Source: Epiperipatus broadwayi (Eukaryota > Onychophora > Udeonychophora > Euonychophora > Peripatidae). From it: a DNA stretch of 64,000 bases. The stretch is taken from NCBI GenBank assembly GCA_028023455.1, contig JAQFVV010000276.1, forward strand, positions 1 to 64,000, written 5' to 3'. Shown here in pieces: positions 41,870-54,700 of this stretch. The position numbers were made by a program, and so were the translations under genes. Each line of letters begins with the position of its first letter. Within the stretch, counting starts at the first letter, position 1. The notes beneath the pieces are model-generated. The model made no database searches, was not told the origin of the DNA, and saw nothing but the letters and a program-made list of their open reading frames with translations.

Positions 41870-44160
41870 AATTTAAAAATGGAAAATAATTTATGTATTT
41901 TACTTAATGAAATGTTTGATAAACAATTATTTCCACAATATAGTAAAAATACAAATTAATATTGAGTGGGAAGACGAGCAACACTTCACTGTATTTTTTT
42001 AATAATCTTAACAAAAAAAAAAAACAATTCTTATATTTTTGATAAATCTGAGTGATACATTTTTGAACACATTTTTTATTCAGTTTGAAATCAATGCATG
42101 TTTATAGTTCTCATGGTAGTGAAGTTGATCTAACAAATACGTGTGGAATATCCCATTAGATCGTTGATTTCAAATGTTAAGTATCTAATGAATTTAGAAA
42201 AAGTCTAAACAATTAATGACCATTTAGCTTAATATTTATGAAGACAATAAAGTAAATTTCTCACGAGTTTAATGGGTTTATTATTGTAGATGATATCCAT
42301 CAACCCTAGTGTTTCAAAAATTGTTGACAAATTAGTAAAATCACTGAATTTTACTAGAAAAGAAAAATGCATAGAGATTTTAAGAAAACCAAAACATTAC
42401 CAGATCTAGATATACAACTTGACTTCTTCTATGAGAGCTTGGTGGATGTAAACCACTTCTATAAACATATTTTCATTACTAGTGAGGTAGTAGGTATTAT
42501 CTTTCAAACTTTTAAATCCAAGATAGATAAAATAAGAAAAAGCATTATTAGAGAAGAATTATATTTTTTTTCACAATGTTCTTTTTAATATAAATCTAAT
42601 AAAACCCGTAAATGTTAAAAAACTTAAATCTGATATGTTTTATCTTAAATTAGGCATCACAAGACCATGAATATATTATATTGATAGATGTTCTAAAAGT
42701 TTTAGTATCTAAAGCATTGTTGGTAAATTATTCAAAAATATTTTTATAGAGAAACTACTCCAAAAAATTTAGCATAAAAGCAAAACTAGGATTGTCCTTA
42801 AAGCAATCTAAAACCTTTCAACGATCAAAAAAGTAACACTCTGTATCATTTTTATATGTTTGCTATACACTTTTTGAAAAAAATCATATTAACAAGAATT
42901 TTTACAATAGTTGAAATAGAGTAAATTGGGTTTAGGTCATCAAAAAGTTGTTGTGGACAAATTTTCTCTAATAACTCATACTAAATTAAACACTAGTGCT
43001 TTTCATTATTATTGATCTAATCTCAGCTCATGATCATGTTAACGAATAGTTTTATTTTCCTAAATGTAAGAAAACTTTGAATTTATTTGGAAAAATACTT
43101 TTTTAATAGAAAACTTATAAATATCACTAAATAATAATCCGAATTAAGTACACATTTTTTCAAAAGTTTTCTTCGTGGTTTTGTATTCTCATCTCTTTTA
43201 TTTAAAATATTCATCACGAAGTTCAATTTTTCTGATATTTATTGGACTTCTTGGGAGAGATCCTTTTCTAAAATAAAAATGTCTTTCAATAAGATTTCAA
43301 TGATTGGGATTTTATTCCTAATCCAATAAAAACCCATATGCTCAATTTTTTATCTAAACATCAGTCATTCATTATAATAGATTGAAATGCAGTCCTGCTC
43401 GATGCAATTTCTTCATTTAGATTAAAGTTAATTTCTAGGAATCACCTGCTGGGAATGTTATCTTGCACTTTTTAAAACTATAATACAAATACTTTCTTTG
43501 GAGATAGCATCTTTAGCCTAAAAATAGTCAGCTGGAGTTTGAAAGAAAAATATACCCAAGTATGCTTCTTTGCAGTGGACATTTATTTATTTAAACTGAT
43601 CAGATATTAGAGATGAAAATGTATTTAAAAATCCTTTAACTTGATTGGATTTATCAATAATCTAAGAGAATGTTTCCAGACTCATCTCAATGTCCCACTT
43701 TTTTAAGTTAAACTAGAATTATAATGTGAAAAATTCAATCCAAGATCCAACAATAAAATTGACTCACTTAAGTCTTCCTACATGTAAATGGAATCTCATT
43801 AACAGATTCTGGACAAGCCAGGATCATAGCACTTATCTACTACACAAATGAAAATAGTTAGTCCTTGATGTATATAAACGTGGGATAACAGGAACTATAT
43901 GCCAAATAGTTAATAACTTCTAAATCTATGGCTATAGTCATAGAATTGAATGTTTTAATAAAGCCACTAGAGGAAATCATCTTATCATTAGAATCTCTAC
44001 AGGTTTGTTAATAGTTATGCTATCAAACATTTATATAATAAATATTAAATAAGACGACCAACATATTTCTTTAGTGTAATTTTTACTACATCACTCTCGT
44101 GCAAGGTCGGGACTGCTTTAACATCTTCTGGAATCGTGTGATTTTAAACAAGTGACAAAA
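41870..44160. other. AT-rich region with possible decayed coding sequence, unrecognised
   Basis: A 73-codon frame at 42367-42588 and neighbouring plus-strand segments to about 44000 have somewhat protein-like composition (for example DIQLDFFYESLVDVNHFYKH, and a later LPTCKWNLINRFWTS). They are separated by many stops, and I recognise no domain. It could be an old mobile-element ORF, but this is a guess. Confidence 0.25.
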
Positions 44161-44262
44161 TGTGAAAATTGAATGATCTCCAAGATGTACATTTTGTGCT
44201 GGATAAGCTCTCATCAATTGGCCCAGATCACAATTTTTTACACATATCTTTATCATTGTTCA

Positions 44263-44263
<1 letters not shown>

Positions 44264-44334
<71 letters not shown>
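44264..44334. repeat. (AT)n microsatellite
   Basis: About 70 bases of AT repeat. It is preceded by a family A remnant at 44165-44240. It is followed by two small hairpin-capable sequences, CGCTCAT...ATGAGCG (44353-44375) and GTTCTATTAATGAATAGAAC (44390-44409). Confidence 0.95.
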
Positions 44335-44335
<1 letters not shown>

Positions 44336-44409
44336 CCTACATTTCCAACACCGCTCATATACATTACATGAGCGAAATGCCCAGGCACCGGTTCTATTAA
44401 TGAATAGAA

Positions 44410-47125
44410 CAATATAACAAAAGATATAATAAAATTATTACTGAGACTCTATATTTAAGTTTATATTCAGCTCAGCTCAGTGGGAGGCTATAGGCAGTTC
44501 ATAAGATATATGATAATAAATGAATAAAAGAAGAAATATTATAAATTATTCAATATAATGTAAATTCCTTTGTTAATTAATTGTACGATAAAGAATCATA
44601 ATGTTTACTTAGTACAGTCTATTAAAAATATACTTTAAACTTAATTTCTTCCTTCATCCAAGTATAATATATATCAGCTTGCTATAATTATACTCTTTAC
44701 AATTCTATGACTTGGCATATTATAATCTAAAAATCTACTTTAATGCCAATCAAGAAATAAACAATAAGATCTCAGGGAATTTAACAAACACAGTTGAATT
44801 AAATAAACTACATTGGCCCATAAGTTATAATTATAAAGTATGATAAAATATAATGAAACAAATCGACTAAATATTTTACTGTGTTTCAATAATATGATAA
44901 TGACAGAGATAGGGTATTTTAATCTAATATCATCATCTCACAAAATATACTGACCTGGCAACCTTTCTAATACGTTTATCAAGGGGCAAATACTCTTTAT
45001 AATGTTTGGATTAAGAAATACAATATTGTCAGACACTAGCAAATTTAATATTATAACTCTACAATAATATATCTGTTTTATAATAGATTTATGAAATGGG
45101 GAGATGTGGGAATGGAAATACGAATGTACACAAGAATAACTCAAGACACAGTTCTTAAGATTTTAAATAACTAAACAAATCATTTATTGTAACAAATAAA
45201 CTTGGTCTAACGTAATATTTACAAATGGACTATTTGTTTTACATATTTTTTTTAGATTATTAAATAAAAAATTTTTTATATTTAGCATCAGTTTGGGATT
45301 ATCCCTACTATCAAAGCAAATTAATAACAAAGTTTAAATATCCTGACTTCGAACACAGGCTTTACCTACGTGTTTCATTTATATGACAATAAATAAGTAA
45401 CACGTTATATTATTAGCACAAAAAAAAAATAATACCTTTGAGAGGATATTACTCTTGATTACAAAATAAATCAAATTACTTATTTTTGGCTTTCAGCAAA
45501 GCAACTTTCTCTAATTGACTAATAATCACTTTCAATTACGTATATCTTTCATTTATAGCAACAAAATCATGTTTATTCTGATGATTTGATGATTTGTAAC
45601 ATTTATTTAAATAAATACACTGTATGTTAAAATATTTATTTCCCGTTTTAATCTTAATACGTTATACTTCTATTAAATGAATGTAGTATATTTCAAAAGC
45701 ATTCATTCCTCATTTTAATTTTAATAATTCTATACTTTATATACGCGATATTATTTATATTACGCGTGTGTGTGCATGTTCAAGCAGCAATAATGTAAAA
45801 CAATCTTTTCTATAAACTCTGCATTCATTAAGAAAATATCACAATTATTTTATTTCGAACAATGTCGTAATTCATCAATAAAAAATATGACACTAATACT
45901 ACATCAAGAGTTAATCTAACAATTTATCTAGCCACATATTAACTAACACAAAGCTATATTTTTATGATTATATATACTATACTTACAAGGGGAATCTACA
46001 TGAGGAGCAGATAACTCTTACCGAACACTTCTACAATAATTCATTTGATTCTAAATATACCTTTGGTGGAGAACATTTACTCAACACCAAGAATCTAAGA
46101 AAAACGTCACATAACTTCCTAAGCATCATTTAATCATACTTCAACAATAACTTATCTACTTCTAAATACATTATTGGTTGGGAATTATTCCTCATCACCA
46201 GGGTCCTAAGAATATCACTTCAGAAAAAATATCATTAATCATACTCATATAAAATAAACTAGGCTCTACTCATGGAAAATTATTAACATATACTAAATAA
46301 GCAAGATCTTTTATTCCTACAGACATTATAATGCAATCAAATTTCTTTCTATTCTCACAGCTTATCTAAATATCAAACATCATAAATACACACTGGTAAA
46401 TAAATACATACAGATAATATACCAATCCATTCAACTCAGTAGAATATGACAATGTACGAAATTTATGCATAAAATATTCACAAACTGAATTCTACCAAAC
46501 GAATATTATAATTGTGCAGAACAAACACACACCCCGAATAAAAAGTATATATAATATTAACCCTAAATTACACACTAAGCAGGTAATATGATAATTAAAT
46601 ATTGCATTAAGGCATAACTTTTAATTTAATAAACTTTAGGTTACTTTTTAAAATTTAATGGTTCGTACTCTTTTTATATCTAACAAACTATTTCTATTAT
46701 AAGTTGGTTGATTTAAACAAAGAACAAAATTTTCACTTTGAGATAATAAAGTATACAAAATAAATGTTAACCTCTCTAATAATATATTAAAAAAAATATT
46801 TTTTTCATCCTCGTAAGGAAACAATAAGACCTATTTGAACACAATCAATTTTTTTACCACCGTACTCCTCATTTGAGTACGCTCCTGAGACGGTCTTGAA
46901 AATCAAAATAACACAGATTATAAATAAACATAATAATAAATAAAACCTATCTACCTATCATATATATTAATTATGACAAGCAATAAAAAAAAATAAAGAA
47001 ACAAAGGTTACTAGTTTTGTAATTTAAATAAAAGTTCATTTGCAAAGCTAGGTTCCATGGTTTACAAACAATATGGGACACATTCCAAACTGAATTTAAA
47101 CTAAAATGCACTTCTGCAGTATAAC

Positions 47126-47128
<3 letters not shown>
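44410..47128. other. AT-rich region, nothing recognised
   Basis: No gene or known element. A weak ~125-bp duplication may exist at about 46010-46220 (repeated CTTCTA-AATA-ATT, GG-GA-AATT and CACCA-G-TCCTAAGAA-like motifs). Confidence 0.45.

Positions 47129-47221
<93 letters not shown>
47129..47221. repeat. (AT)n microsatellite
   Basis: About 93 bases of AT repeat. Frames crossing it give only alternating Tyr/Ile. Confidence 0.98.
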
Positions 47222-47223
<2 letters not shown>

Positions 47224-48250
47224 CATAACTTAAATATGCCCAGCACCTTTCAGTGTTCATAGCATATCCATTCGAAGTACCAAATCATACACAAGCAGTG
47301 AATTTCTCCTTTATTATACTGAAAATATAAGACATTCTCCATGCAGTTCTGGCTTAAATACGCAATTATCCATAGTATTTTTCTGAATAGCATCTAACAC
47401 TTTAAATTGTCCTTAGTAATTCCATAATTACTAATGCTTTGTTTTATATTCCTTCCTTATTGAAAAGAACCAAAAATTACCAGCATTTCTGTCCTTCTAT
47501 CCAATTTAAACAGAAGTAGCTTACATTTTATTTCCTTAATTTAAAAATGCGCATTATTTCCAGAAATATCAAATAAATGAATACTGTTGTCTCCTTAGGA
47601 TGAACTTAAACATAGTATGATCTATCAAAATAGACACATCCTTAAGTCTATGTATAATCTTCACAAAGAACACTACATGAAAAATAGTGAGAAATTAAAA
47701 TATATTCTATAGAACAGTTCTGCATGCATTTTCCATATATATATAAAAAAAACACGTTGCTTAATGATACAACAATAATATTTATGTAAACCATTCTTAT
47801 TTAAAATGGCAATTAAATGAAATAATATAAACTGGACATTATTAACATACATTTTTAAAAGAATAATAGTTATAAAGGGATTAATTCAGAAATGTTTAAA
47901 TCGAAGAGAGTTAATCAAACTGACATACCTTTTTTAAAACCTTAGAATTGCATTTTTTTTAATTAATTTTTTCCATAATAAAGTTCTTAAGCTCCTTTGG
48001 AAGTTTTACTCTAAAGTCTTTTCAAAGTCAATTTGACTTCAGTAACTGGCTTTAATTATTACAATACATGAACCACTGTTTACTGTTTACAATTACATTA
48101 CAAAGAGCAAATCTTACCCTGGAAATCTTTTTTTTTTAAAAAACCTCCCTTTAGCAAAGTTCATTCGCCTTTCTCAAGGTTACTCCCATGCATCTTGGTA
48201 ACTAACTAATTACATATGCAAAAACAAATCTTTTCAAAAAAAAAAATCAT
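47222..48250. other. AT-rich spacer
   Basis: Nothing recognised. Confidence 0.5.
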
Positions 48251-48447
48251 TTTGATTTTTAAAACTAAATGAAGACAAGAAAAAAATACAAATAATAAAA
48301 TAAATACTTTTACAAACTTAACCCACCCTTAACCCCACCCACACCCCCCCCCCTTTTTACCCCCCCCCCTCATCATTTTATTTTTAAAACTAAAGAAGAC
48401 AAGAAAAAAAAATACAAATAATAAAATAAATAGCTTTTACAAACTTG
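48251..48447. repeat. ~120-bp direct duplication flanking a C-rich island
   Basis: TTTTTAAAACTAAA-GAAGACAAG and ATACAAATAATAAAATAAAT occur at about 48255-48320 and again at about 48380-48447. Between them is CCCACCC sequence followed by C10 (48344-48353), a short TTTTTA and C10 (48360-48369). It is a striking strand-biased C-tract in AT-rich DNA. Confidence 0.9.
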
Positions 48448-50466
48448 AAAGAAAAATGAATATTAATTAACTATCAAATAAAAATGATTAATAATTTATT
48501 CAGTTTATAAAATAATTCATTGATCTAACTATCTATTAATCATTGGAAAGAAATATATATTTGTTAATTATTTAAGTTAACTACTGTAATTTAAATGTTT
48601 TTATTGTGAATGTACTATTGTTTGCTGTTATTAAAGATGAAAATGAAATGAAACATAATGCAGAATCATACATGCATACAGATGTACAACAACCTAAATA
48701 TTGAACTATCTTAACTAAATATTGTAACAGTCAGAATCGTCTATCTCGCTAACACACTGCAGAATTCAAACCCCAGACACGAAACTGAACATTCTAGGAG
48801 GGGTTGCCTTCTAGATATACTAAGTTCGAATCTAAAGTCCAAATTTCACAGTGCCATCTACGTGATAACGCATCTGGTGCCACTACTAGTATAACCTTTG
48901 ACCGGTGCCTGGTGGTCAGGGAGAAACAAAAGACTCTATACTAAAAGAAGTTTGGGTGGCTAATTAACGTCTATGGATTTACAAAAGAAATGCAGAAAAT
49001 ATATATATATAGACCGAGACAGTGATAGGAATCAAATAAAATAAGAGATCAAATTTAGTTTTAAATAATTTCACACAATTTATTTATATAAATATATATA
49101 TAATGCCACTGTCTGCTTATATGAGACAGGGACGCGTATTAAATAATTGTTGGCATTATATTTCAATAAATGACAAAAGGTTTTAAAACAAAGTGATATA
49201 TTCTATTCCTCGGGCTAATAGCATTACGATAATGTGCTTGACGAGATAGGAACATGTGCGAGGTGCTTTGAGTAATTATACAAGTTTAAGACAATATTTG
49301 AAATTAAATGTTCTAAAATATTTATTGATTTCGAGAATAGTACGGACTAAAGCTTACTAAGCAACAAAGTGGGAATGGTGATCAAAGCATTTATTTGAGA
49401 ATAATAATAATAGAGTTGCATTGGGAGGTCAGTATTGCTGATAATGAATTTATTAAAGTTGGAGGGTGTGACACGTTTAAGTCACGGATGCTTTGTAAAA
49501 TAAATATAAAATAAAACAATATTGAAGATCCGGAATAATTACGGAGGGCATCTCGCCGCTAACCCGTAGGAAAGTATTTTGATGAACAGCCGAAACTTAG
49601 CGACTGTGTGACGATTGCGTTTAATTCCCAGGGGTGTCATTTGGGACACCCTCTGCCTGGAAACTTGCAAGCGTGGAGAGAACGGCCTTAGCCGTGTAAA
49701 GAATCCTTGGAAAATAAAACAAAGCGGTCTCAACAACCAATTCATTTACCAGCAATACGAGACTAGTGTATATAAAAACATACTGAATGGGTTTTACTTG
49801 GATTAAGAGAAATGCCCAATCAAATTCCCCGAAATTCATTTAAAAGGGTCCGCACATTCTCGACGTCAATGATGAACTTTATAATTAAAGTAGAACACGG
49901 TAATTAAAATAGGAAAATGCATGCTTGCGGGTTTGAAAAGTAAGTATAGATTTATATACGCAATCATGCATTAAGGGACACATTTAATCATTGACTTCGC
50001 ACATACTCTTATATTAGATTAAAATCAATAACATGTAGATTTTAAACTATGTGATTATATTATATTAAAGAAAAGAATCGCCCTCGAACGAGTGATTTGC
50101 AAGATAATAAAATTGGAAAATTATAAATTTAAAATATGCCTTAATAGCGGCGTCTTACTTTCAATAAAGGGAATAGTTCACTCGGTCAAAGACGATTCTG
50201 ACACATTATCATAATAAAATAAAAGAAAGCTTTATAAATAGAAAATATTAACCCAAGGATAGAGAGCAAAATGTTGAGTATATTTAAACACATTAAAGAA
50301 ATACATAATGAAGTTATGTGAAATATAAGGAAAACAATTTTAAATAGCTATAGCATGTTAGTTAGGAATCACAAGAGCTCTTGGGTTAATTTAGGTTACC
50401 TCTGGAGACGCATTTGCAGGTAGATGTTCGGCAGGTTTTATAATTCAGCAGCAAAATCTGGAATGT

Positions 50467-50562
50467 TCATATTTTGGCAGCGGCAGCAGCAGTTCCGGGG
50501 TCCGGGTGATAACTTCCGATGGTATGGAGCAGCGGCTGGCTATTCCGAGGGGACATAGCCAT
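50467..50562 (-). CDS. Short LTR open frame, 31 codons (3' LTR copy)
   Basis: ATG at 50562 in the context TTAAGATGG; the product begins MAMSPRNSQPLLHTIG, continues through a five-alanine run and ends ...KI. It is the shorter version of the frame at 59103-59228, because this LTR has one T fewer in the ATTTTGG run. The stretch is GC-enriched relative to the LTR. A coding role is unproven. Confidence 0.25.
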   Translation of the reverse strand: MAMSPRNSQPLLHTIGSYHPDPGTAAAAAKI

Positions 50563-50683
50563 CTTAACGCCTCTACTCGGACATGTCAAGGTTAGCAAAA
50601 TATTAGAATAGAACACAGAATGATTTCTCTTAGACACATTAGAATAAAAACAACTAACTAACTGGAGAACAAAAGAAAAACCT

Positions 50684-50693
50684 CCTTTTTATA
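50684..50693 (-). promoter_or_regulatory. TATA box in the Element 2 3' LTR
   Basis: TATAAAAAGG on the minus strand, the same as in the 5' LTR. It is well placed ahead of the GC-enriched patch with the short open frame. Confidence 0.55.
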
Positions 50694-51439
50694 GTGGAAT
50701 TTAACAATAGAACTGCCCTGGAGCATTACAAAAATATCGGACTTATCAGCTGTAATTAAATCATCGGAATGTCTAAAGGAATTCAACATTAATTAATTTC
50801 TTTTGTTAATTTCCCTGTCGACATTCGAATTACAAACTAGATTTAGTTAAAAATTACTTTTATTAATTAAAGAAAACCTTAAGTGGACATCTGCTGTTTT
50901 TAGATAAACTTATACAACATTTACTAATTAAACTATTGTCCCTCATTTATTTTAACAGAAATATTTGGAATAACTTTTATTAAATTAAAGAAAATGATTT
51001 TACTTTTTAAATTGCAATATTTGAATCTATTTACTAAACGAATATTTACTAAATGAATTTTATTTTAAATCAAAATATATTACGACAGTAATATATTTGT
51101 AAATAGATTCAAACAAAATAACTTTAACAATTTATAATTTTGATATGTTTTAAAATGGATATCATAGTGTGTGCGCAATTACGACTTATATAACTTACTT
51201 TTTAATAAATGTAAATTATGTGAACAAATACATAATTCATAATATTTTATTTTATTTGGGAATAAGTTATATATATAATACGAGCATTGTGCTCGTGGTT
51301 TAAAATTAGGCGGGATTTTCGGTATATAAGTGTATTGCAGACACACTACGATAGATTGGGGTTCAAACTAAGGTATGAGGGTAGGAAGTAGGTGAGAAAA
51401 GGTGAAACGAAGATCTGCAAAGCAGACCTTACTGTTTCA

Positions 51440-51448
51440 CATTCCCTT
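51440..51448 (-). promoter_or_regulatory. Candidate polypurine tract of Element 2
   Basis: The minus strand reads AAGGGAATG directly before the TG of the 3' LTR, as expected for the plus-strand primer. Confidence 0.55.
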
Positions 51449-51784
51449 AGTGACGGAACAAAAAAAAATTGTTAAAAAAAAAGATCTTACAACAGGTGTC
51501 CACCTATGAAGCCTGCATAAAAAAAATTTACAAGATAACCCATAATGTACAGGATATAAATATAATGAAGAAATGAAACTGAATTATATACCCGGATCAT
51601 ATTAATAAATCTACCATCTAGCGAACATTTTGTCTATTATTTTCCCCTTTCAACAAATTTTATTTAACGTTTTACAAGTTTAATATTGGTTATATCCTAT
51701 CTCCTTGCTCATTTATCCTGTGACGTGTCCATTTTTATTTTATTTTTTTTTTTGTGGGTTTTTTTTTTTTTTTTTAAAAAACTA
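51449..51784 (-). other. 3' untranslated region of Element 2
   Basis: About 335 bp between the pol stop and the polypurine tract, with long A/T runs (for example around 51750-51775). There is no env-like frame. Confidence 0.7.
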
Positions 51785-54700
51785 CTATAATCCTGGGTCT
51801 GGTGGGTGATATACAAGGGGTTTTAGACTCCTAGCATTATAAGTCCCTCTTATGGTCCCATTATCCTCCAGTAAATATGCATTTGGGCCGCTTACCCGTT
51901 TTATCACATATGGCCCTTGATACAGTGGGAAAAACTTCTTGTATTTACACTGGTCCCGGCTACTGGGCTTTGGAGTTCTGACCCATACATGATCCCCAAC
52001 TTGAAATTGGTAGGACCTTGTTTCCTTTAATTGTTTTTTTTCTGCCCGGGCTTTCAGACGATGATGAACTGCTCGCCGGTCCTCTTCTCTGTCCACTTCT
52101 TGATCATCCTTGGGCAGGGGTATTTTAATTAATGGTTGCTCTGGCTTACCAAAATGAAGACGCATTGGTGTTAGCCCTGTAGCCTCATTAATGGTTCCAT
52201 TAATATACTGAAAAATTTCTTCCGTTCGGTTGACCCAGCCCCGGTGGTTATCGTGGATGTATGTCCGAAACAGCCGGTTAATTTCCCGCATGACCCTCTC
52301 GCAGGGGTTGGATTGGGGGTTTCTAATGGATGTCATCACATGCCTGAGACCTTGGCTCTTTATCCAGGTCTGCCATTCTCGTGAAGTGAAAGCCGAGCCG
52401 TGATCTGAGAGTATTGCTTCGGGCTTGCCGATAGTCACAAATTGCTTGCACTGTAATGCCCTAATTGCACTTTTTGAATCTGCCCTTATGACCGGGTAGG
52501 CCCATGCATACTTAGAAAATATGTCGTAGGTGACAAAAAGGTACCGACATCTACGATAGGATGGTAGTGGCCCATAGTGGTCTACTGCTAATACCTTGTT
52601 GGGTCCCAATGGGATAATGGAGGCGGGGGTACCGCTGAAGATCTTATTTGGGGGTTTGCTTTTAGCGCATGTATTACATTTCCGGAGGGTATGTAATATA
52701 TCACTATACATCTGAGGCCAATGAAACTGCCGCCTCAGGGCTTCTTCGGTTTTTCTGGGACCATAATGTCCCACCAGGCTGTGCATATAAGTGATTAGTG
52801 GGCTTCTTAAATCAGGTGGTATGAGAATTTTCCACAATCGATTCTCAGTTTGTTGCAGCAAAAGTCCATTTTGCAATCTGTATCTCCTTTTCCCCCTACC
52901 AGTGGTGCATCCTTGAGCAGGGTTTCCTTGCCTTTGGACTTCTTGCATTAAATCTCTGTACTGGGGCTGCTTTTCCTGCCAATACTGCAAATTCTTAAGT
53001 TTCTTTTCAATTTCCTGGTCCAACACGTTAGTCATGATTATTAATGGCTGGTCTGATATCATAGGGTTGCAAGGTTTAACTTCCACAGGGTGATGACTCA
53101 ATACATCGGCCACAATATTTTCAGGGCCTGGACAATAAATTATCCTGTAGTGGAATTTCTGCAGTGACAAGCTCCATCGTATAAGGCGATCATTGTTTAG
53201 ATAACTTTTATTCAGAAATTCCAAGCACCGGTGGTCCGTAATTATAATTACTTCCGATCCCAGCAATATCTGCTTGAATTTGCTGCACGCCCATACAATG
53301 GCTAAAGTCTCTTGTTCAGTGACAGTATAATTTTTTTCTGCACCTCTTAATGTACGGCTACTGAAGTACAAGACCTGATGTTGGCCTGCTTGATTAACCT
53401 GGAACAGTACAACACCTAGACCTTTCTTGCTGCTGTCAGTCTGCAAATAGAATGGGCGAGTGAAATCAGGATAACATAACATCACAGTCTGGAGGAAATT
53501 GTCCTTGATTTTCTTGAAATCTTGCTCGTGCTGTTCATTCCATTCCCACCGACGGTGTTGCTTCAATAGTTCCAGCAATGTGGAGGTATCTTTTGCAAAG
53601 CCTGGATAGAACTTATGGTAGTAATTGCAGAGGCCTAAAAAGGATCTAATCTGCTTTCTATTGATAGGCCTCGGGAAGTTCTGGATTGCTTCTACCTTAT
53701 CCGGATGGGTCCGAATTCCTTGTCCATTTACGATGTGTCCCAAAAAGGCAATTTCTTTTAGAGCAAAGTGACTCTTTTCTAGATTCACAGTAATATTCTT
53801 TTGGGCACATTCAGAAAAGAACTGCTTCAGGTGCTCCAGGTGTTCCTGAGGGTTGCGCGATGCAATGACCACATCATTGATATAGCACACTAATTTTTTT
53901 TTTAGATCTTCAGATAGAACTTGGTCCAAGCACCTCATTAGTCCAGTGCCACTGTTTATGAGCCCAAAAGGTACTCTCTTAAACAGATGTGTTTGCCCAT
54001 TGTGACGGAAGGCCATGTATTTCCTGTCTTGGGGGTGTAATATCATCTGCCAATAGCTAGCAGTTAAGTCTAATGTGGAAAAAATATTCTTTGTAGATAA
54101 TTTGAGAAAAACTTCCTGTACAGGTGGTGGGATATCCCGTTCCGGTATCGTGATATTGTTGAGCATTCTGGCATCTAAACACAGTCTTATAGACCCATTT
54201 TTCTTTTTCACAACCACTAATGGGTTATTATATGGTGATGATCCTTTCTCAATTACCCCCCATGTAATCATCTGTTGGATCTGAGCGCTCACTTCATCTT
54301 GATATTGGAAAGGAATGGGGTATGTCCGGGCCTGGAAGTGGGTTTCCTCCTTCACACGAATCCGGTGGACATAACCTTTAATTTCTCCAGGGATTGGAGA
54401 GAAGATTTGCCGACTTGCCATTAATAGTTGATGCAATTGGGACTGATTCTCGATGGTTTCTAGTGATGATTCTTTGACCTTATCTTTGATGGTGCTTTCA
54501 TCGATGCTGGCCTCCATACACTGAACTTGGATTCCAGGTAGGACATCGGCTTCATTAAAATCTATCTTCTCTTGCTGGACCATGATTGAATTCGTGGCAT
54601 AGTCAAGGATACACTTATTTTGGGTCAGAAAATCGGATCCAATTATAACATCATGGACCAATCCTTTTATAACTAGGAAAGTGTGCCCAATGGTTATTTT

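Larger units (their letters stand above)
48723..51439 (-). repeat. Element 2 3' LTR (2717 bp)
   Basis: Near-identical to 57391-60105. Differences I noted include GTGCCATC/GCGCCATC, AATGCCACTG/AACGCCACTG, ACTTGCAAGC/ACCGCAAGC, GAGAGCAAAA/GAGCAAAA, TCCGGGTG/TCCGTGTG, ATAGTGGAAT/ATAGTAGAAT and ATACGAGC/ATATGAGC. Several are CG/TG-type changes. Confidence 0.95.

Noticed and set aside
46971-47246. 91-codon frame with long Tyr-Ile repeat
   Set aside because: It is the translation of an (AT)n microsatellite; the same applies to the frames at 44169-44417.
49539-49839. Open frames of 63-72 codons on both strands in the Element 2 LTR (repeated at 58206-58412)
   Set aside because: They overlap each other in opposite strands, are altered by one-base indels between the LTRs and have no ATG-context or composition support.
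51440-51784. Search for an env gene between pol and the 3' LTR of Element 2
   Set aside because: Only ~345 bp of A/T-run-rich sequence is present, with no signal peptide or membrane frame.
54075-54284. Plus-strand frame inside pol, and similar ones at 55766-56075
   Set aside because: They are antisense shadows of the well-supported minus-strand gag-pol.
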